From Sporosarcina luteola (GTDB lineage Bacteria; Bacillota; Bacilli; Bacillales_A; Planococcaceae), in the NCBI RefSeq assembly GCF_023715585.1, contig NZ_JAMBOK010000001.1, positions 1,116,001 to 1,180,000 on the forward strand: a stretch of 64,000 nt of DNA. Reading direction: 5' to 3'. The notes under the pieces were generated by a model that saw only the letters and a list, made by a program, of their open reading frames with translations, did not search any database and was not told the origin of the DNA. Shown here piece after piece: positions 39,734-48,211 of this stretch. The stretch's first letter is position 1; each line of letters opens with the position of its first letter. The position numbers and the translations under genes are program-made.

Positions 39734-39760
39734 GCCTCCGGTGGATGTCACGGATTTTTA
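39734..39760 (+). repeat. Dispersed repeat, copy B (27-bp core)
   Basis: GCCTCCGGTGGATGTCACGG followed by ATTTTTA matches the core of copies A (28484-28510, opposite strand) and C (50008-50034). The TAA of the DUF84 gene on the minus strand lies in its last three bases. Confidence 0.75.
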
Positions 39761-40276
39761 GGCGTTCTTGTAGTATTTCAATTGACCGATCAATAATTGC
39801 ATGACATGTTCGAATAGCTTGTCGCGTGTGACCGCCTGGGCGGTGAACATACCGATTGCACCATCGCTGTAACGGATGCCGCTCGCATTGAAATATTCAT
39901 CGACCACAACACCCAATTCTCTGTCTTTATTCAGTTCTAAAGAAATTTCTTCTGGCAAGGGGATTTGGGCTCCGCCGGCAGTGAATGATTTCCCTGAAGG
40001 CAATACAAGCGCCCCCCAATTACAGACGAACATTTCACTTCCGATGATGCGCACTCCACCTTCCAATCCGATTCCAATTGCGGCCTTTTCTTCATTGGCG
40101 GCATTTGCTGCGCGGTTCAACGCACCTGTTCTAGTTTCTTCGTCACTGAAAGGTTGATCTTTCACGCCGGAAGGGACTTTCACTGCGAACAACCCACTTC
40201 CGGGAAAATGGCTTTCGATCACTGCCCGTGCCGCTTTGACTTTTGCTTGATTGGTGGAACCTATGATGAATTTCAT
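39758..40276 (-). CDS. Inosine/xanthosine triphosphatase, DUF84 (YjjX-like)
   Basis: 172-aa house-cleaning NTPase that hydrolyses non-canonical purine triphosphates. MKFIIGSTNQAKVKAARAV, SGVKDQPFSDEETRTGALNRA and GIGLEGGV are characteristic of the YjjX/DUF84 family, related in fold to ITPase/Maf. The stop codon is provided by a dispersed repeat copy, so the C-terminal few residues may differ from relatives. Lies downstream of ytoP behind a terminator. Confidence 0.87.
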   Translation of the reverse strand: MKFIIGSTNQAKVKAARAVIESHFPGSGLFAVKVPSGVKDQPFSDEETRTGALNRAANAANEEKAAIGIGLEGGVRIIGSEMFVCNWGALVLPSGKSFTAGGAQIPLPEEISLELNKDRELGVVVDEYFNASGIRYSDGAIGMFTAQAVTRDKLFEHVMQLLIGQLKYYKNA

Positions 40277-40298
40277 GCTGTTCTCCTTTCGAGTCAGG

Positions 40299-40327
40299 AA
40301 AAAGCCATCCTATACTGAAAGGATGGC
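40299..40327 (-). terminator. Terminator after ytoP
   Basis: Minus-strand GCCATCCTTTCAGTATAGGATGGC: a GCCATCC/GGATGGC stem with TTTTT after it. Confidence 0.85.
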
Positions 40328-40350
40328 CATATTTATCATTCGCAATGCAA

Positions 40351-41424
40351 TTAGACATTGCCCTTGATAGTTTCGACGGTCGTTTTATCGCAGGCTTTCA
40401 CTAATTTGACGAGTAGCTCTTTCGCTGCCGCATAATCATCGGTATGGATGATGGAAGCGGATGTGTGAATGTAACGTGAACAGATTCCGATTACAGCACT
40501 CGGCACGCCTTCATTTGAGATATGAACTTGTCCTGCATCTGTTCCTCCCATGGAGATGAAATATTGGTATGGAATATTGTTCGTTTCCGCCGTATCGAGG
40601 ATGAATTCGCGCATGCCGCGGTGTGTCACCATTGAACGGTCGAAGATGCGCAGCAATGTCCCTTTTCCAAGCTGGCCGAATTCGTTTTTATTGCCAGAAG
40701 CGTCATTCGCCGGGCTCGCATCCAAAGCGAAGAACAGATCAGGATTAATCATTCGGGCAGCTGCCTGGGCCCCGCGCAAACCGACTTCCTCCATGACATT
40801 CGCTCCGGAATACAAGTTATTCGGAAGCGTTTCTCCGTGTACTTCTTTCAATAGCTCGATGGCCAGACCGCAGCCATATCGATTATCCCATGCTTTCGCT
40901 AAGATTTTTTTATCATTGGCCATTGGGGTGAACGGGCAGATCGGTACAATTTGCTGGCCAGGACGGATACCAATTTTTTGGGCATCCTCTTTATCATCTG
41001 CACCGATATCGATTAGCATATTTTTAATGTCCATCGGTTTATTTCGGACTTCATCACTGAGGAGATGTGGCGGTATGGAGCCAATGACGCCGACGACTGG
41101 CCCTTCCTCTGTAATGATCTGAACTCGCTGAGCCAACAGCACTTGGCTCCACCATCCCCCAAGCGGTTGGAAACGGAGCATGCCGTTGTCAGTGATTGCA
41201 GTGACCATGAAGCCTACTTCATCCATATGTCCGGCAACCATGATACGCGGACCTTCTTCAGGACCTTTCCGCACGCCGAAAATTCCGCCTAGGTTATCCT
41301 GGATAAGTTCATCGGAATATTTTCCGAGCTCTTCGCGCATATAGTTGCGGACCATATGCTCGTTTCCCGGCGCTCCAGGCAGCTCGGTCAACGTCTTGAA
41401 CATCGTCAACGTTTCGTTGTTCAT
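40351..41424 (-). CDS. ytoP: M42 family metallopeptidase YtoP (glutamyl/aminopeptidase)
   Basis: 357 aa, identical in length to B. subtilis YtoP. Dinuclear-metal aminopeptidase that trims peptides in the cytosol. Metal-binding residues are visible in [12 protein letters not shown] (His, Asp), [15 protein letters not shown] (Asp), [13 protein letters not shown] (catalytic Glu and metal Glu), [10 protein letters not shown] and the C-terminal [14 protein letters not shown]. Start at MNNETL, 8 nt after GGGGG. Confidence 0.94.
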   Translation of the reverse strand: MNNETLTMFKTLTELPGAPGNEHMVRNYMREELGKYSDELIQDNLGGIFGVRKGPEEGPRIMVAGHMDEVGFMVTAITDNGMLRFQPLGGWWSQVLLAQRVQIITEEGPVVGVIGSIPPHLLSDEVRNKPMDIKNMLIDIGADDKEDAQKIGIRPGQQIVPICPFTPMANDKKILAKAWDNRYGCGLAIELLKEVHGETLPNNLYSGANVMEEVGLRGAQAAARMINPDLFFALDASPANDASGNKNEFGQLGKGTLLRIFDRSMVTHRGMREFILDTAETNNIPYQYFISMGGTDAGQVHISNEGVPSAVIGICSRYIHTSASIIHTDDYAAAKELLVKLVKACDKTTVETIKGNV

Positions 41425-41619
41425 GAGAATTTCCCCCAATTCAATAGATACTCCTTCTAGTATAGTGCACGAATTTGAAACTTTCCATAATAATATTTAG
41501 CTTTCCGAACTAGTTTTTCGAAGAGAGATTTCATCCGTACTCCCCTAGTCCAATAACAGTTAAACATTTTTTTGAAATATGGTACACTTGTTGAAGATTG
41601 ATGGAGGGGGTTCTCAGAC

Positions 41620-41934
41620 ATGAAAGTGAAGGATTTTGTAGCAGGAGTTTTAACAGGCGTTGCTGCCGGGCTCGTTGTCAACCAGGCAATCGGGAAGATG
41701 AACCCGAATACTCCGGCTGAGCATGTCTTGGAAGCAGTGAAGGATGCGTTCAAAAAAGAAGGTCCGATAGACGGATCGTGGATTGTCATGAAACCTGAAC
41801 AGTTTACAAACAACGTTCTATCGATGGAAGTGTACCGTGGCGGCGTTACTAGAATCCGTAATGGCGAACTGGAGCAATTTGAATTTGCAGCCAACTCGCA
41901 AACAGGCACCGTCGTCGAATTGATCCAAAAATGA
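41620..41934 (+). CDS. ytzB: YtzB-like small PepSY-type protein
   Basis: 104 aa, the same size and place as B. subtilis YtzB. The N-terminal DFVAGVLTGVAAGLVVNQAIG is a short hydrophobic segment that may anchor it in the membrane, followed by a PepSY-like fold (EQFTNNVLSMEVYRGGVTRIRNGELEQFEFAANSQTGTVVEL). GGAGGGGG lies before the ATG. A promoter TTAAAC - 17 nt - TACACT ends about 40 nt upstream. Divergent from ytoP. Function unknown; PepSY domains often inhibit proteases. Confidence 0.85.
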   Translation: MKVKDFVAGVLTGVAAGLVVNQAIGKMNPNTPAEHVLEAVKDAFKKEGPIDGSWIVMKPEQFTNNVLSMEVYRGGVTRIRNGELEQFEFAANSQTGTVVELIQK

Positions 41935-41953
41935 ACGTGCGAGTCCGCATACG

Positions 41954-42002
41954 AAAAGCAGCAGGCGAAAGAGTAGAATGCTCCTCACCTGCTGCTTTTT
42001 TT
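41954..42002. terminator. Bidirectional terminator between ytzB and ytnP
   Basis: AAAAGCAGCAGG / CCTGCTGCTTTTTTT around a loop of about 22 nt; shared by convergent genes. Confidence 0.88.
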
Positions 42003-42005
42003 GAT

Positions 42006-42851
42006 TTACCTCGTACGCTCGACCGATTCCGTAATTTCTTTGCCGCTTTCATCCCACTGGATGAGACGATAGACAGCGTCATGATAAAAGATAAACCGAT
42101 AACCGTTCGCTAATGCTTCTTTCATAAGTCTTTCCTTCGCAAAAATCGAAGTCATCGGGTAGTCGTCGTAAGCTAAAACCCATAATGGATTGCTATGTGC
42201 ATGCGTCGGCATGATATCCCCCATATGCAGGATTGTTTCTCCTTTTCGAGTCAGCTTAATGACACTATGTCCGTCACTATGTCCCCCTGTATGGATCATT
42301 TCAATGCCTGGCAGCACTTCGACTTGATCCTCGAATGTTTTCACCTGATGCTGGACGGTCTCCCAGTTCTCCTTCCAGTACGTATTCCTTGAACGGATAT
42401 TAGGATTTCGCATTTCATCCCACTCGACTTGCGAAACATGAATTTCCGCATTCGGAAAAATGGAAACGAGCTCCTCATTCGCCCACCCTGTCAATCCTGC
42501 AGCATGGTCATTATGTAAATGGGTCATGAGGACAATGTCGATATCGGCAGGCGTCAATCCAAGCTCTGCCAAGCTTTCCTCCACTCGTGTTTCAGAACGG
42601 ACACCGAGATTCCGCTTTTGCTTGTCCGAGAGCTTCCCTTTCCCGATCCCTGAATCTATTAGGATATGTTTCCCTTCATAGGAAATGTAGATCGGATCAG
42701 TCCGAAGCTCGATCAAGTTATTTTCATCAACCGCATATTTACGCGACCACAACGCTTTCGGAACAACTCCGAACATCGTACCCCCATCGAGGAAATTGAC
42801 TCCCCCATCGAGCCAAACTAGTTTGATATCATGAAAATTGTATGTATCCAA
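42006..42851 (-). CDS. ytnP: YtnP, metallo-beta-lactamase-fold lactonase
   Basis: 281 aa, the length of B. subtilis YtnP, a quorum-quenching lactonase reported to break acyl-homoserine lactones and interfere with Streptomyces signalling. The zinc motif HLHNDHAAG, the downstream [11 protein letters not shown] and [10 protein letters not shown] are present. I choose TTG at 42851 ([17 protein letters not shown]) because the ATG three codons earlier abuts AAGGGG with no spacing, and the TTG start aligns with the YtnP N-terminus. Confidence 0.92.
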   Translation of the reverse strand: MDTYNFHDIKLVWLDGGVNFLDGGTMFGVVPKALWSRKYAVDENNLIELRTDPIYISYEGKHILIDSGIGKGKLSDKQKRNLGVRSETRVEESLAELGLTPADIDIVLMTHLHNDHAAGLTGWANEELVSIFPNAEIHVSQVEWDEMRNPNIRSRNTYWKENWETVQHQVKTFEDQVEVLPGIEMIHTGGHSDGHSVIKLTRKGETILHMGDIMPTHAHSNPLWVLAYDDYPMTSIFAKERLMKEALANGYRFIFYHDAVYRLIQWDESGKEITESVERTR

Positions 42852-42873
42852 ACAAAACATCCCCTTTCAGTCA

Positions 42874-43518
42874 TCAATTGTTGAACATTGCTTCCAACCG
42901 GTAGATTGGCTGCCCCTTTGCTGAAAACTTCTCTTCATACTCTGTCATAATATTATCTTCAGGCATTTCCGCATGCAAATCGAGCGATACATCCTGTAGG
43001 ATCATTCCGTAGGCCGACATGGAAACGAGCGAGTACTCGAAAAGCTTCCTGTTGTCCGTCTTGAAGTGGATTTCTCCTCTATTCTTCAGTACCGCCTCAT
43101 AGCGGGCTAAAAACGATTCGTGGGTCAAACGCCTTTTTGCATGTCGGGATTTTGGCCACGGATCGGAAAAGTTCAAGTAAACCCTGTCCAATTCCCCAGC
43201 TTGGAATAAATCCCCTAAATTCGCACCATTTCCTCTAAGAAGCCGTAGATTGGAAGGCTTCTCCGTCTCTATGACTTTCTCCAGTGCGGACACGATCACA
43301 TTGTCGAAATGCTCGATTCCGATATAGTTGATGTCCGGATTAGCGATGGCCATCCCGATGATGAATTGACCTTTGCCCGTCCCTACTTCCACATGAATCG
43401 GATTTTCATTGCCGAAAACCGATTTCCAATCTATAGTAGTTCCTTCATCTTCGTGGATCAGCACATCAGGATGCTCTGCCATGAAATCTTTTGCCCATGG
43501 TTTATTGCGAAGCCGCAT
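42874..43518 (-). CDS. trmB: tRNA (guanine-N7-)-methyltransferase
   Basis: 214 aa SAM-dependent enzyme making m7G46 in t[16 protein letters not shown] opening, [17 protein letters not shown] (SAM site), [28 protein letters not shown] (catalytic/substrate motif) and [15 protein letters not shown] are all canonical. Start taken at the second ATG, 9 nt after GAGTG; the first ATG adds Met-Ile. Upstream of ytnP by 22 bp, as in B. subtilis. Confidence 0.96.
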   Translation of the reverse strand: MRLRNKPWAKDFMAEHPDVLIHEDEGTTIDWKSVFGNENPIHVEVGTGKGQFIIGMAIANPDINYIGIEHFDNVIVSALEKVIETEKPSNLRLLRGNGANLGDLFQAGELDRVYLNFSDPWPKSRHAKRRLTHESFLARYEAVLKNRGEIHFKTDNRKLFEYSLVSMSAYGMILQDVSLDLHAEMPEDNIMTEYEEKFSAKGQPIYRLEAMFNN

Positions 43519-43536
43519 AATCATTTACACTCATTT

Positions 43537-44538
43537 CTATTCAATAGTATCAGGTTGTCCCTGCTCAATCTGTTCTTCAAAAAGTCTGCTCACTGCAGTG
43601 GTCTGTCCGACATCCAAAATCGATTGCGCGGCTTTGAATTGGTTGAACTTCATCGGCACAGTCGATTTCCGGAGAGAAGAGAACCACTCCTCGTACATTC
43701 TTCGGTCAATGACAGCCGTATCGAATGGCATGCCCGGATAGTCAATGTAACCATTCCTGGAGATAATCAATTTCTTGATAGGAAATTCGATATTCTGTGA
43801 CGCGAAGATTCCCGACACGATCTTTTCCATGCGGTTCAGTCCGATGAGCGGATTCAATACCCTGGATTCCTCGTCCCCAAATTTCTTCGTCCAAAAACGT
43901 TCGCCATCACCGATGAAAGCAGCAGCGTCCTCTCCTTCCAACACCGATATGCATAAGCATTCAATCGGCGTGATGAGAAGAATGTCAAGTTCGACCGGCG
44001 CTTTTTTCACTTTCAGGATCGGATAATAAAACAGAAGATAGCTGTCAGGAAGCCGCTGTGTAAAGCTCCTCAGCAATGAATCCCTCATAAAACCTGCATC
44101 AAGTTTGGATCTCTCCAACATTGTAGAGCTAGCCCACTTCAGTTGGAAGTGATACAGCTGGTCCAAGTAAAGCTTCCGAAGCTGCTCTAAATTTTTAGGA
44201 TGATAAATGATGTTTGGATTAAAATCAAAGACATCTGCCTCATCTTGTCGTTCTTTTTCAGCCTCTATCGGCCCCACATCTTCCGAACGGGCTTTCCGAT
44301 TGCCGAACAGGCGGAATAGAGGGGAGTACCATTTCCCCTCCTCTGTCTGCTCCACCGGCTCTTCAGGCTCTTCAGGGATTTGCCTCCAATCGGAAAGGTC
44401 GGCTCCGTGTTCCCATTGTGTTTTCATTCGTATCCACTGGGAGTTTTTTAATCGTATATATTGTGTTGGGTACCGTGATAGATCATTTTCGTAGCGAGAG
44501 ACATAATCAAGCAGTTTGACGAGCTGCGCCAATTTCAT
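43537..44538 (-). CDS. Protein with a degenerate NERD-like (nuclease-related) domain
   Basis: 333 aa, no transmembrane segment. A helical N-terminal half with an acidic Pro/Glu linker (PEEPEEPVEQTEEG) leads to a C-terminal region whose core PVELDILLITPIECLCISVLEG resembles the NERD pattern (E-x-D-hhhh-T-x-x-G/E-hhhh-E-h-K), but the E-x-K catalytic pair appears as S-V-L, so nuclease activity is doubtful. Later KKLIISRNGYIDYPG fits the domain's second half. The start is ATG 44538 (GGAGTGG just upstream) or TTG 44532 with better spacing. Lies between dat and trmB. Function unknown. Confidence 0.6.
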   Translation of the reverse strand: MKLAQLVKLLDYVSRYENDLSRYPTQYIRLKNSQWIRMKTQWEHGADLSDWRQIPEEPEEPVEQTEEGKWYSPLFRLFGNRKARSEDVGPIEAEKERQDEADVFDFNPNIIYHPKNLEQLRKLYLDQLYHFQLKWASSTMLERSKLDAGFMRDSLLRSFTQRLPDSYLLFYYPILKVKKAPVELDILLITPIECLCISVLEGEDAAAFIGDGERFWTKKFGDEESRVLNPLIGLNRMEKIVSGIFASQNIEFPIKKLIISRNGYIDYPGMPFDTAVIDRRMYEEWFSSLRKSTVPMKFNQFKAAQSILDVGQTTAVSRLFEEQIEQGQPDTIE

Positions 44539-44565
44539 CCACTCCGATCAGTATGAAAATGTTCA

Positions 44566-45420
44566 TCATTCCCCAGCTACGGACAACGGAATCTGCCGTG
44601 CAAATGCTTCCTGCAATCTTCTCGTCACCGCTCCCGGCATTCCTGCACCGACCGCTTTTTCATCGATTAATACGACTGGGGTGATTTCCGAGGTTGTCGA
44701 TGTAATGAAAAATTCATCCATCCCGTACATCTCTTCCGGTGTGAATGCCCTTTCTTCGACTGGAATTCCGTTTTCCTTGCAAAGCCTTAACACCACTTGG
44801 CGTGTGATGCCGTTCAAAATGAGATTTGTTGCCGGATGAGTAATGACAACGCCGTCTTTCACGCCGAATGCATTGGAGGATGATCCTTCCATAACTACAC
44901 CGTCGCGAACAAAAATCGCTTCTGCACAGCCCGCTTCAAAAGCCTCTTGTTTGGCCAGGACATTGGCGAGCAAGTTCAAACTTTTAATATCACAGCGGAG
45001 CCACCGAACATCGTCAACCGATTTCACGGAGACTCCGCCCTCAATATTGCTCAAAGGCCGTGGATTATGGATTGCATATGCGGTAACAACCGGAGTCACG
45101 GCTGCCGCAGGGAACTGATGAACCCTCGCAGAAGCCCCCCGTGTCACTTGCATATAAATATGGCCGGTTTGCACTTCATTCACCTTAATCAGTTCCTTCG
45201 CAATGTCGATCAGCTGCTGTTCCGAATAAGGAATCGCCATTTTGATTTTCGCCGCGCTTTGGAAAAGGCGTCCAAAGTGCTCTTCAGCAGTATACAATTC
45301 GCCGTCATACACTTTGACGACCTCATATACACCATCTCCGAAGTAATATCCCCTGTCATCAATCGAAATGTTCAAACTGTCCTTGCTTGTAAATTGACCA
45401 TCGATAAAATAGGTTGTCAT
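44566..45420 (-). CDS. dat: D-amino-acid (D-alanine) transaminase
   Basis: 284-aa fold-type IV PLP enzyme that interconverts D-Ala and D-Glu with their keto acids, supplying cell-wall D-amino acids. YFIDGQFTSKDSLNISIDDRGYYFGDGVYEVVKVYDG opens the protein, the PLP lysine is in RCDIKSLNLLANVLAKQ, and MEGSSSNAFGV and TSTTSEITPV bind the cofactor phosphate. Its ATG overlaps the pepV stop (ATGA), so pepV and dat are translationally coupled, which joins dipeptide breakdown to D-amino-acid supply. Confidence 0.95.
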   Translation of the reverse strand: MTTYFIDGQFTSKDSLNISIDDRGYYFGDGVYEVVKVYDGELYTAEEHFGRLFQSAAKIKMAIPYSEQQLIDIAKELIKVNEVQTGHIYMQVTRGASARVHQFPAAAVTPVVTAYAIHNPRPLSNIEGGVSVKSVDDVRWLRCDIKSLNLLANVLAKQEAFEAGCAEAIFVRDGVVMEGSSSNAFGVKDGVVITHPATNLILNGITRQVVLRLCKENGIPVEERAFTPEEMYGMDEFFITSTTSEITPVVLIDEKAVGAGMPGAVTRRLQEAFARQIPLSVAGE

Positions 45421-46829
45421 TGGTTTTCCCCTTCCCCTACATTAGACGCCAGACGGCTGATCGCTTCCGTGTAAATGGCGGTCGCCTTCACTAGGTCCTC
45501 TATATATACATATTCATCCGCCTGGTGAGCGACATCTTCCCTGCCTGGGAAGAGCATGCCGAAAGCGACACCTTTATCAAGTACGCGCGCATACGTTCCG
45601 CCGCCGATTGACAGCAACTCCGCTTCTTCACCAGTATAGGACGTATAAATCTCTTGCAATGTTTTGATGAACGGATCATTTGCATCGACATGGTGGGGCT
45701 TCGAGTTGGACTTCACTTCCATTACGAAAGATGTATCCTTAATCCGATCGTTGCACGTTCCGATTTTCTCTTCAAAAGGATAGGTGACGGAATAGCGCAT
45801 GCTCACTTCAATCCGGCCACCTTGTTCGGGAGTGAATGAGACGATGCCGGCATTCAAGGTCGTGTCGCCTGATATTTCATCATTATAGGCCAAGCCTAAA
45901 AAGCGGCCGCGTGTTTCTGCCCCAAAAGCATCAAGAATGAATTGTGTAAAATCCTTTGATTCGCCTTCTTCGAAGATTTTATTCAGGAATGTCGCAAGAA
46001 GGACAGCGGCATTTACACCATTATCCGGCTCCATTGCATGTGCGGACTTGCCATGGAAACTTAAAGATGCTTCGCCGTTTTCCTCGACAATCGAAGCTGC
46101 AATACCATGTATATTCGTGAAGCTTTCAAATTTACTTTGGATATCCTTGAAGTCGAAACCTTTAATGTGCGCTTCAGCATGATCGGGCACCATATTCGTC
46201 CGATCCCCGGATTTGAAATACTGAAGCTGTCCATCTGCTATCTCAGCTTTCTGGTTAAAGACCAACGTAGAAATCCCTTTTTCTGCGTTGATGATCGGGA
46301 AATCTGCGTCAGGCGCAAAGCCGATCGTCGGCATCTCTTCTTTTTCAAAGTAACGCTTCACACAGCGGAAACCGCTCTCTTCATCCGTTCCGATAATGAG
46401 GCGGACTCTTTTATTCAAAGGAATGCCTGCTTCCTTCACCTTTTTCATGGCATGCCAGGCAGCGATTGTCGGCCCCTTGTCATCAATTGCACCGCGGCCG
46501 AACAGCTTTCCGTCCTTTACCGTACCGTCAAAAGGACCGAATGTCCAATTGGCGCCAGCAGGCACGACATCTACGTGGCAAAGGATGCCAAGCAGCTCGT
46601 CTCCCTCTCCCATTTCAATATGGCCGGCCATATCATCAATATTTTTCACAGTGAATCCAGCTTTCCTCCCTTCCTCCAAAAGCCAATCAAGCGCACGCTT
46701 AGGCTCCGGCCCAAACGGCGCTTCCTCTGTAGCTAAGCTTTCATCCAGAAGGGACGGAATGGAAACCAACTGCTTCAAATCATGAATCAAGAGTTCTTCT
46801 CTCTCCGACACTTTCTCTTTCCAATTCAC
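45417..46829 (-). CDS. pepV: Dipeptidase PepV (M20 family)
   Basis: About 470-aa zinc dipeptidase. GILCHVDVVPAG (first metal His and catalytic Asp), FGRGAIDDKGPTIAA (bridging Asp), IIGTDEESGFRCV (catalytic and metal Glu), FAPDADFPI and the late MLFPGREDVAHQADEYV are the M20 ligands. The start is uncertain among GTG 46841, TTG 46832 and GTG 46829; I use 46829 because homologues begin MNW and AAAGAGGTG then lies about 9 nt upstream. Coupled to dat. Confidence 0.93.
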   Translation of the reverse strand: MNWKEKVSEREELLIHDLKQLVSIPSLLDESLATEEAPFGPEPKRALDWLLEEGRKAGFTVKNIDDMAGHIEMGEGDELLGILCHVDVVPAGANWTFGPFDGTVKDGKLFGRGAIDDKGPTIAAWHAMKKVKEAGIPLNKRVRLIIGTDEESGFRCVKRYFEKEEMPTIGFAPDADFPIINAEKGISTLVFNQKAEIADGQLQYFKSGDRTNMVPDHAEAHIKGFDFKDIQSKFESFTNIHGIAASIVEENGEASLSFHGKSAHAMEPDNGVNAAVLLATFLNKIFEEGESKDFTQFILDAFGAETRGRFLGLAYNDEISGDTTLNAGIVSFTPEQGGRIEVSMRYSVTYPFEEKIGTCNDRIKDTSFVMEVKSNSKPHHVDANDPFIKTLQEIYTSYTGEEAELLSIGGGTYARVLDKGVAFGMLFPGREDVAHQADEYVYIEDLVKATAIYTEAISRLASNVGEGENQ

Positions 46830-46967
46830 CAATCCAAGCACCTCTTTCCTGATACCCTATTTTCACACGTTCAGCTTAGAAAATAAAGAGCAAAACATTT
46901 CTTACAGAACTTTTACAAAAAGTTCATGTACTATTTGCAAAAATGAGTTATACTTACATTGTCAGAA

Positions 46968-46994
46968 CATTGCATCTGACGCAACGTTCTGATG
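46968..46994 (+). promoter_or_regulatory. Inverted repeat upstream of ytzE
   Basis: CAGAACATTGC and GCAACGTTCTG form 11-bp arms with one mismatch and a 7-nt spacer, followed at once by an AAAGGAG ribosome-like site. It could be an operator (perhaps for YtzE itself) or a leader hairpin. Confidence 0.5.
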
Positions 46995-47095
46995 AAAGGA
47001 GTGCATTGTCGGGGGCTATTTCAACTAGCATAGGTACATTCAATAGTCTCATGCCCATCGTTTTGGAAAATGAAGATGAAGGAGTGGTTCCAAAG

Positions 47096-47317
47096 TTGAA
47101 TCCAGCTACTGGTCGTATGCTTACCCGCATCAAGGATGTATATTTATATATCCTTGACAGGGGTATTGTCACAACGGAAAATGTTGTCGAAGAATTCGGC
47201 ATCACTAACCGCACAGCGCAAAGGGACTTGAATGTCCTGGAATACAACGAGCTCATCACAAGCCCTGCCCGCGGAAAATGGACAACAACACAGAAAAAAG
47301 TTAAATTGCCCTCCTGA
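47096..47317 (+). CDS. ytzE: YtzE-like small DeoR-type HTH protein
   Basis: 73 aa with TTG start at 47096 (MNPATGRMLTRIKDVYLYIL), 9 nt after AGGAGTG. It is essentially only the DeoR winged helix-turn-helix: ILDRGIVTTENVVEEFGITNRTAQRDLNVLEYNELI, ending SPARGKWTTTQKKVKLPS. Size agrees with B. subtilis YtzE (about 72 aa). A second in-frame TTG at 47006 with AAAGGAG just upstream would add 30 residues with no homology I recognise. Probable transcription factor; target unknown. Confidence 0.85.
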   Translation: MNPATGRMLTRIKDVYLYILDRGIVTTENVVEEFGITNRTAQRDLNVLEYNELITSPARGKWTTTQKKVKLPS

Positions 47318-47340
47318 CATCACTTCAAAACAAAAGCGAA

Positions 47341-47437
47341 GGGTGGCGGTTAACTGCGACAGGCATAAGGCGGTTCTGCAAAACGGCGATCTTTGCCCTT
47401 TAGCAGAGCTGACTTATGACCCGAGCAGTTGCCACCC
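47341..47437. repeat. Long imperfect inverted repeat (cruciform/RNA hairpin candidate)
   Basis: Outer arms GGGTGGC/GCCACCC, then AACTGC/GCAGTT, CATAAG/CTTATG and CTGC/GCAG nest symmetrically through 97 nt, with bulges. It lies between ytzE's stop and the next terminator, in no gene. Style suggests a dispersed intergenic element or a structured RNA. Confidence 0.6.
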
Positions 47438-47462
47438 GGAGTCTAGACGTTACTAAGATAAG

Positions 47463-47499
47463 AAAAGGCTGAACCGCTTCAACCGGTTCAGCCCTTTTC
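47463..47499. terminator. Terminator after the pseudouridine synthase gene
   Basis: AAAAGGCTGAACCG / CGGTTCAGCCCTTTT with a 7-nt loop; T-runs both ways, between convergent ytzE and the synthase gene. Confidence 0.9.
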
Positions 47500-48204
47500 A
47501 TGGCGGAGCATTGCGACTTCCTCTTCAGTCAGCTCCCTGTATTCCCCTAAACGTAAGGAGTCATCCAACTCCAACGGTCCCATCGATAGACGTTTCAAAT
47601 AGACGACCCGCTTCCCGACCGCTTCGAACATCCGCTTCACTTGATGGAACTTCCCTTCAGTGATCGTCAACTCGATTTCAGAAGTTTCACCTGAATGTAA
47701 GACGCGAAGCTGGCCAGGTTTTGTGAAATAGCCATCGTCCAATGTCAATCCTTCGGCGAACTTTTCAATATCGGTTTCGTCGACCCGGCCATCGATATGA
47801 GCGTAATACGTTTTCGGAACTTCCTTTTTCGGCGATAATAACTCATGCGCCAGCTTGCCGTCATTTGTAATCAATAGAAATCCTTCCGTATCCTTATCGA
47901 GCCTTCCTACCGGAAACGGTTCGAAATGCCGGTGTTCCCCATCCAGCAGATCGATGACGGTACGGTCCCGATCATCCTCCGTAGCGGAGATGACGCCTTG
48001 CGGTTTATTCAACATCAAATAAATGAACTCTTTGTAGACGACCTGCTCACCGAGGATCGTCACCTCATCCATTTCCGGATCTACGTGAAGAGCCGGATCC
48101 TTAACCTGTTCGGAATTTACCTGTACGGCGCCTTTTTTCAATAGCTGCCGAACTTCCTTACGCGAGCCAAATCCCATATTCGCCAATAATTTATCAAGCC
48201 TCAT
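47488..48204 (-). CDS. ytzG: 16S rRNA pseudouridine synthase, RsuA/RluB family (YtzG-like)
   Basis: 238 aa. N-terminal S4 domain (MRLDKLLANMGFGSRKEVRQLLKKGAVQVN) followed by the RsuA catalytic domain with YLMLNKPQGVISA, the catalytic aspartate in VGRLDKDTEGFLLITNDG, and KFHQVKRMFEAVGKRV. RsuA-type enzymes make pseudouridine 516 in 16S rRNA; small RluB/E relatives look alike, so the exact target is inferred. Start behind GGAGGGTG. Its start lies 7 bp past the ytgP stop. Confidence 0.92.
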   Translation of the reverse strand: MRLDKLLANMGFGSRKEVRQLLKKGAVQVNSEQVKDPALHVDPEMDEVTILGEQVVYKEFIYLMLNKPQGVISATEDDRDRTVIDLLDGEHRHFEPFPVGRLDKDTEGFLLITNDGKLAHELLSPKKEVPKTYYAHIDGRVDETDIEKFAEGLTLDDGYFTKPGQLRVLHSGETSEIELTITEGKFHQVKRMFEAVGKRVVYLKRLSMGPLELDDSLRLGEYRELTEEEVAMLRHEKG

Positions 48205-48211
48205 TGATTGT

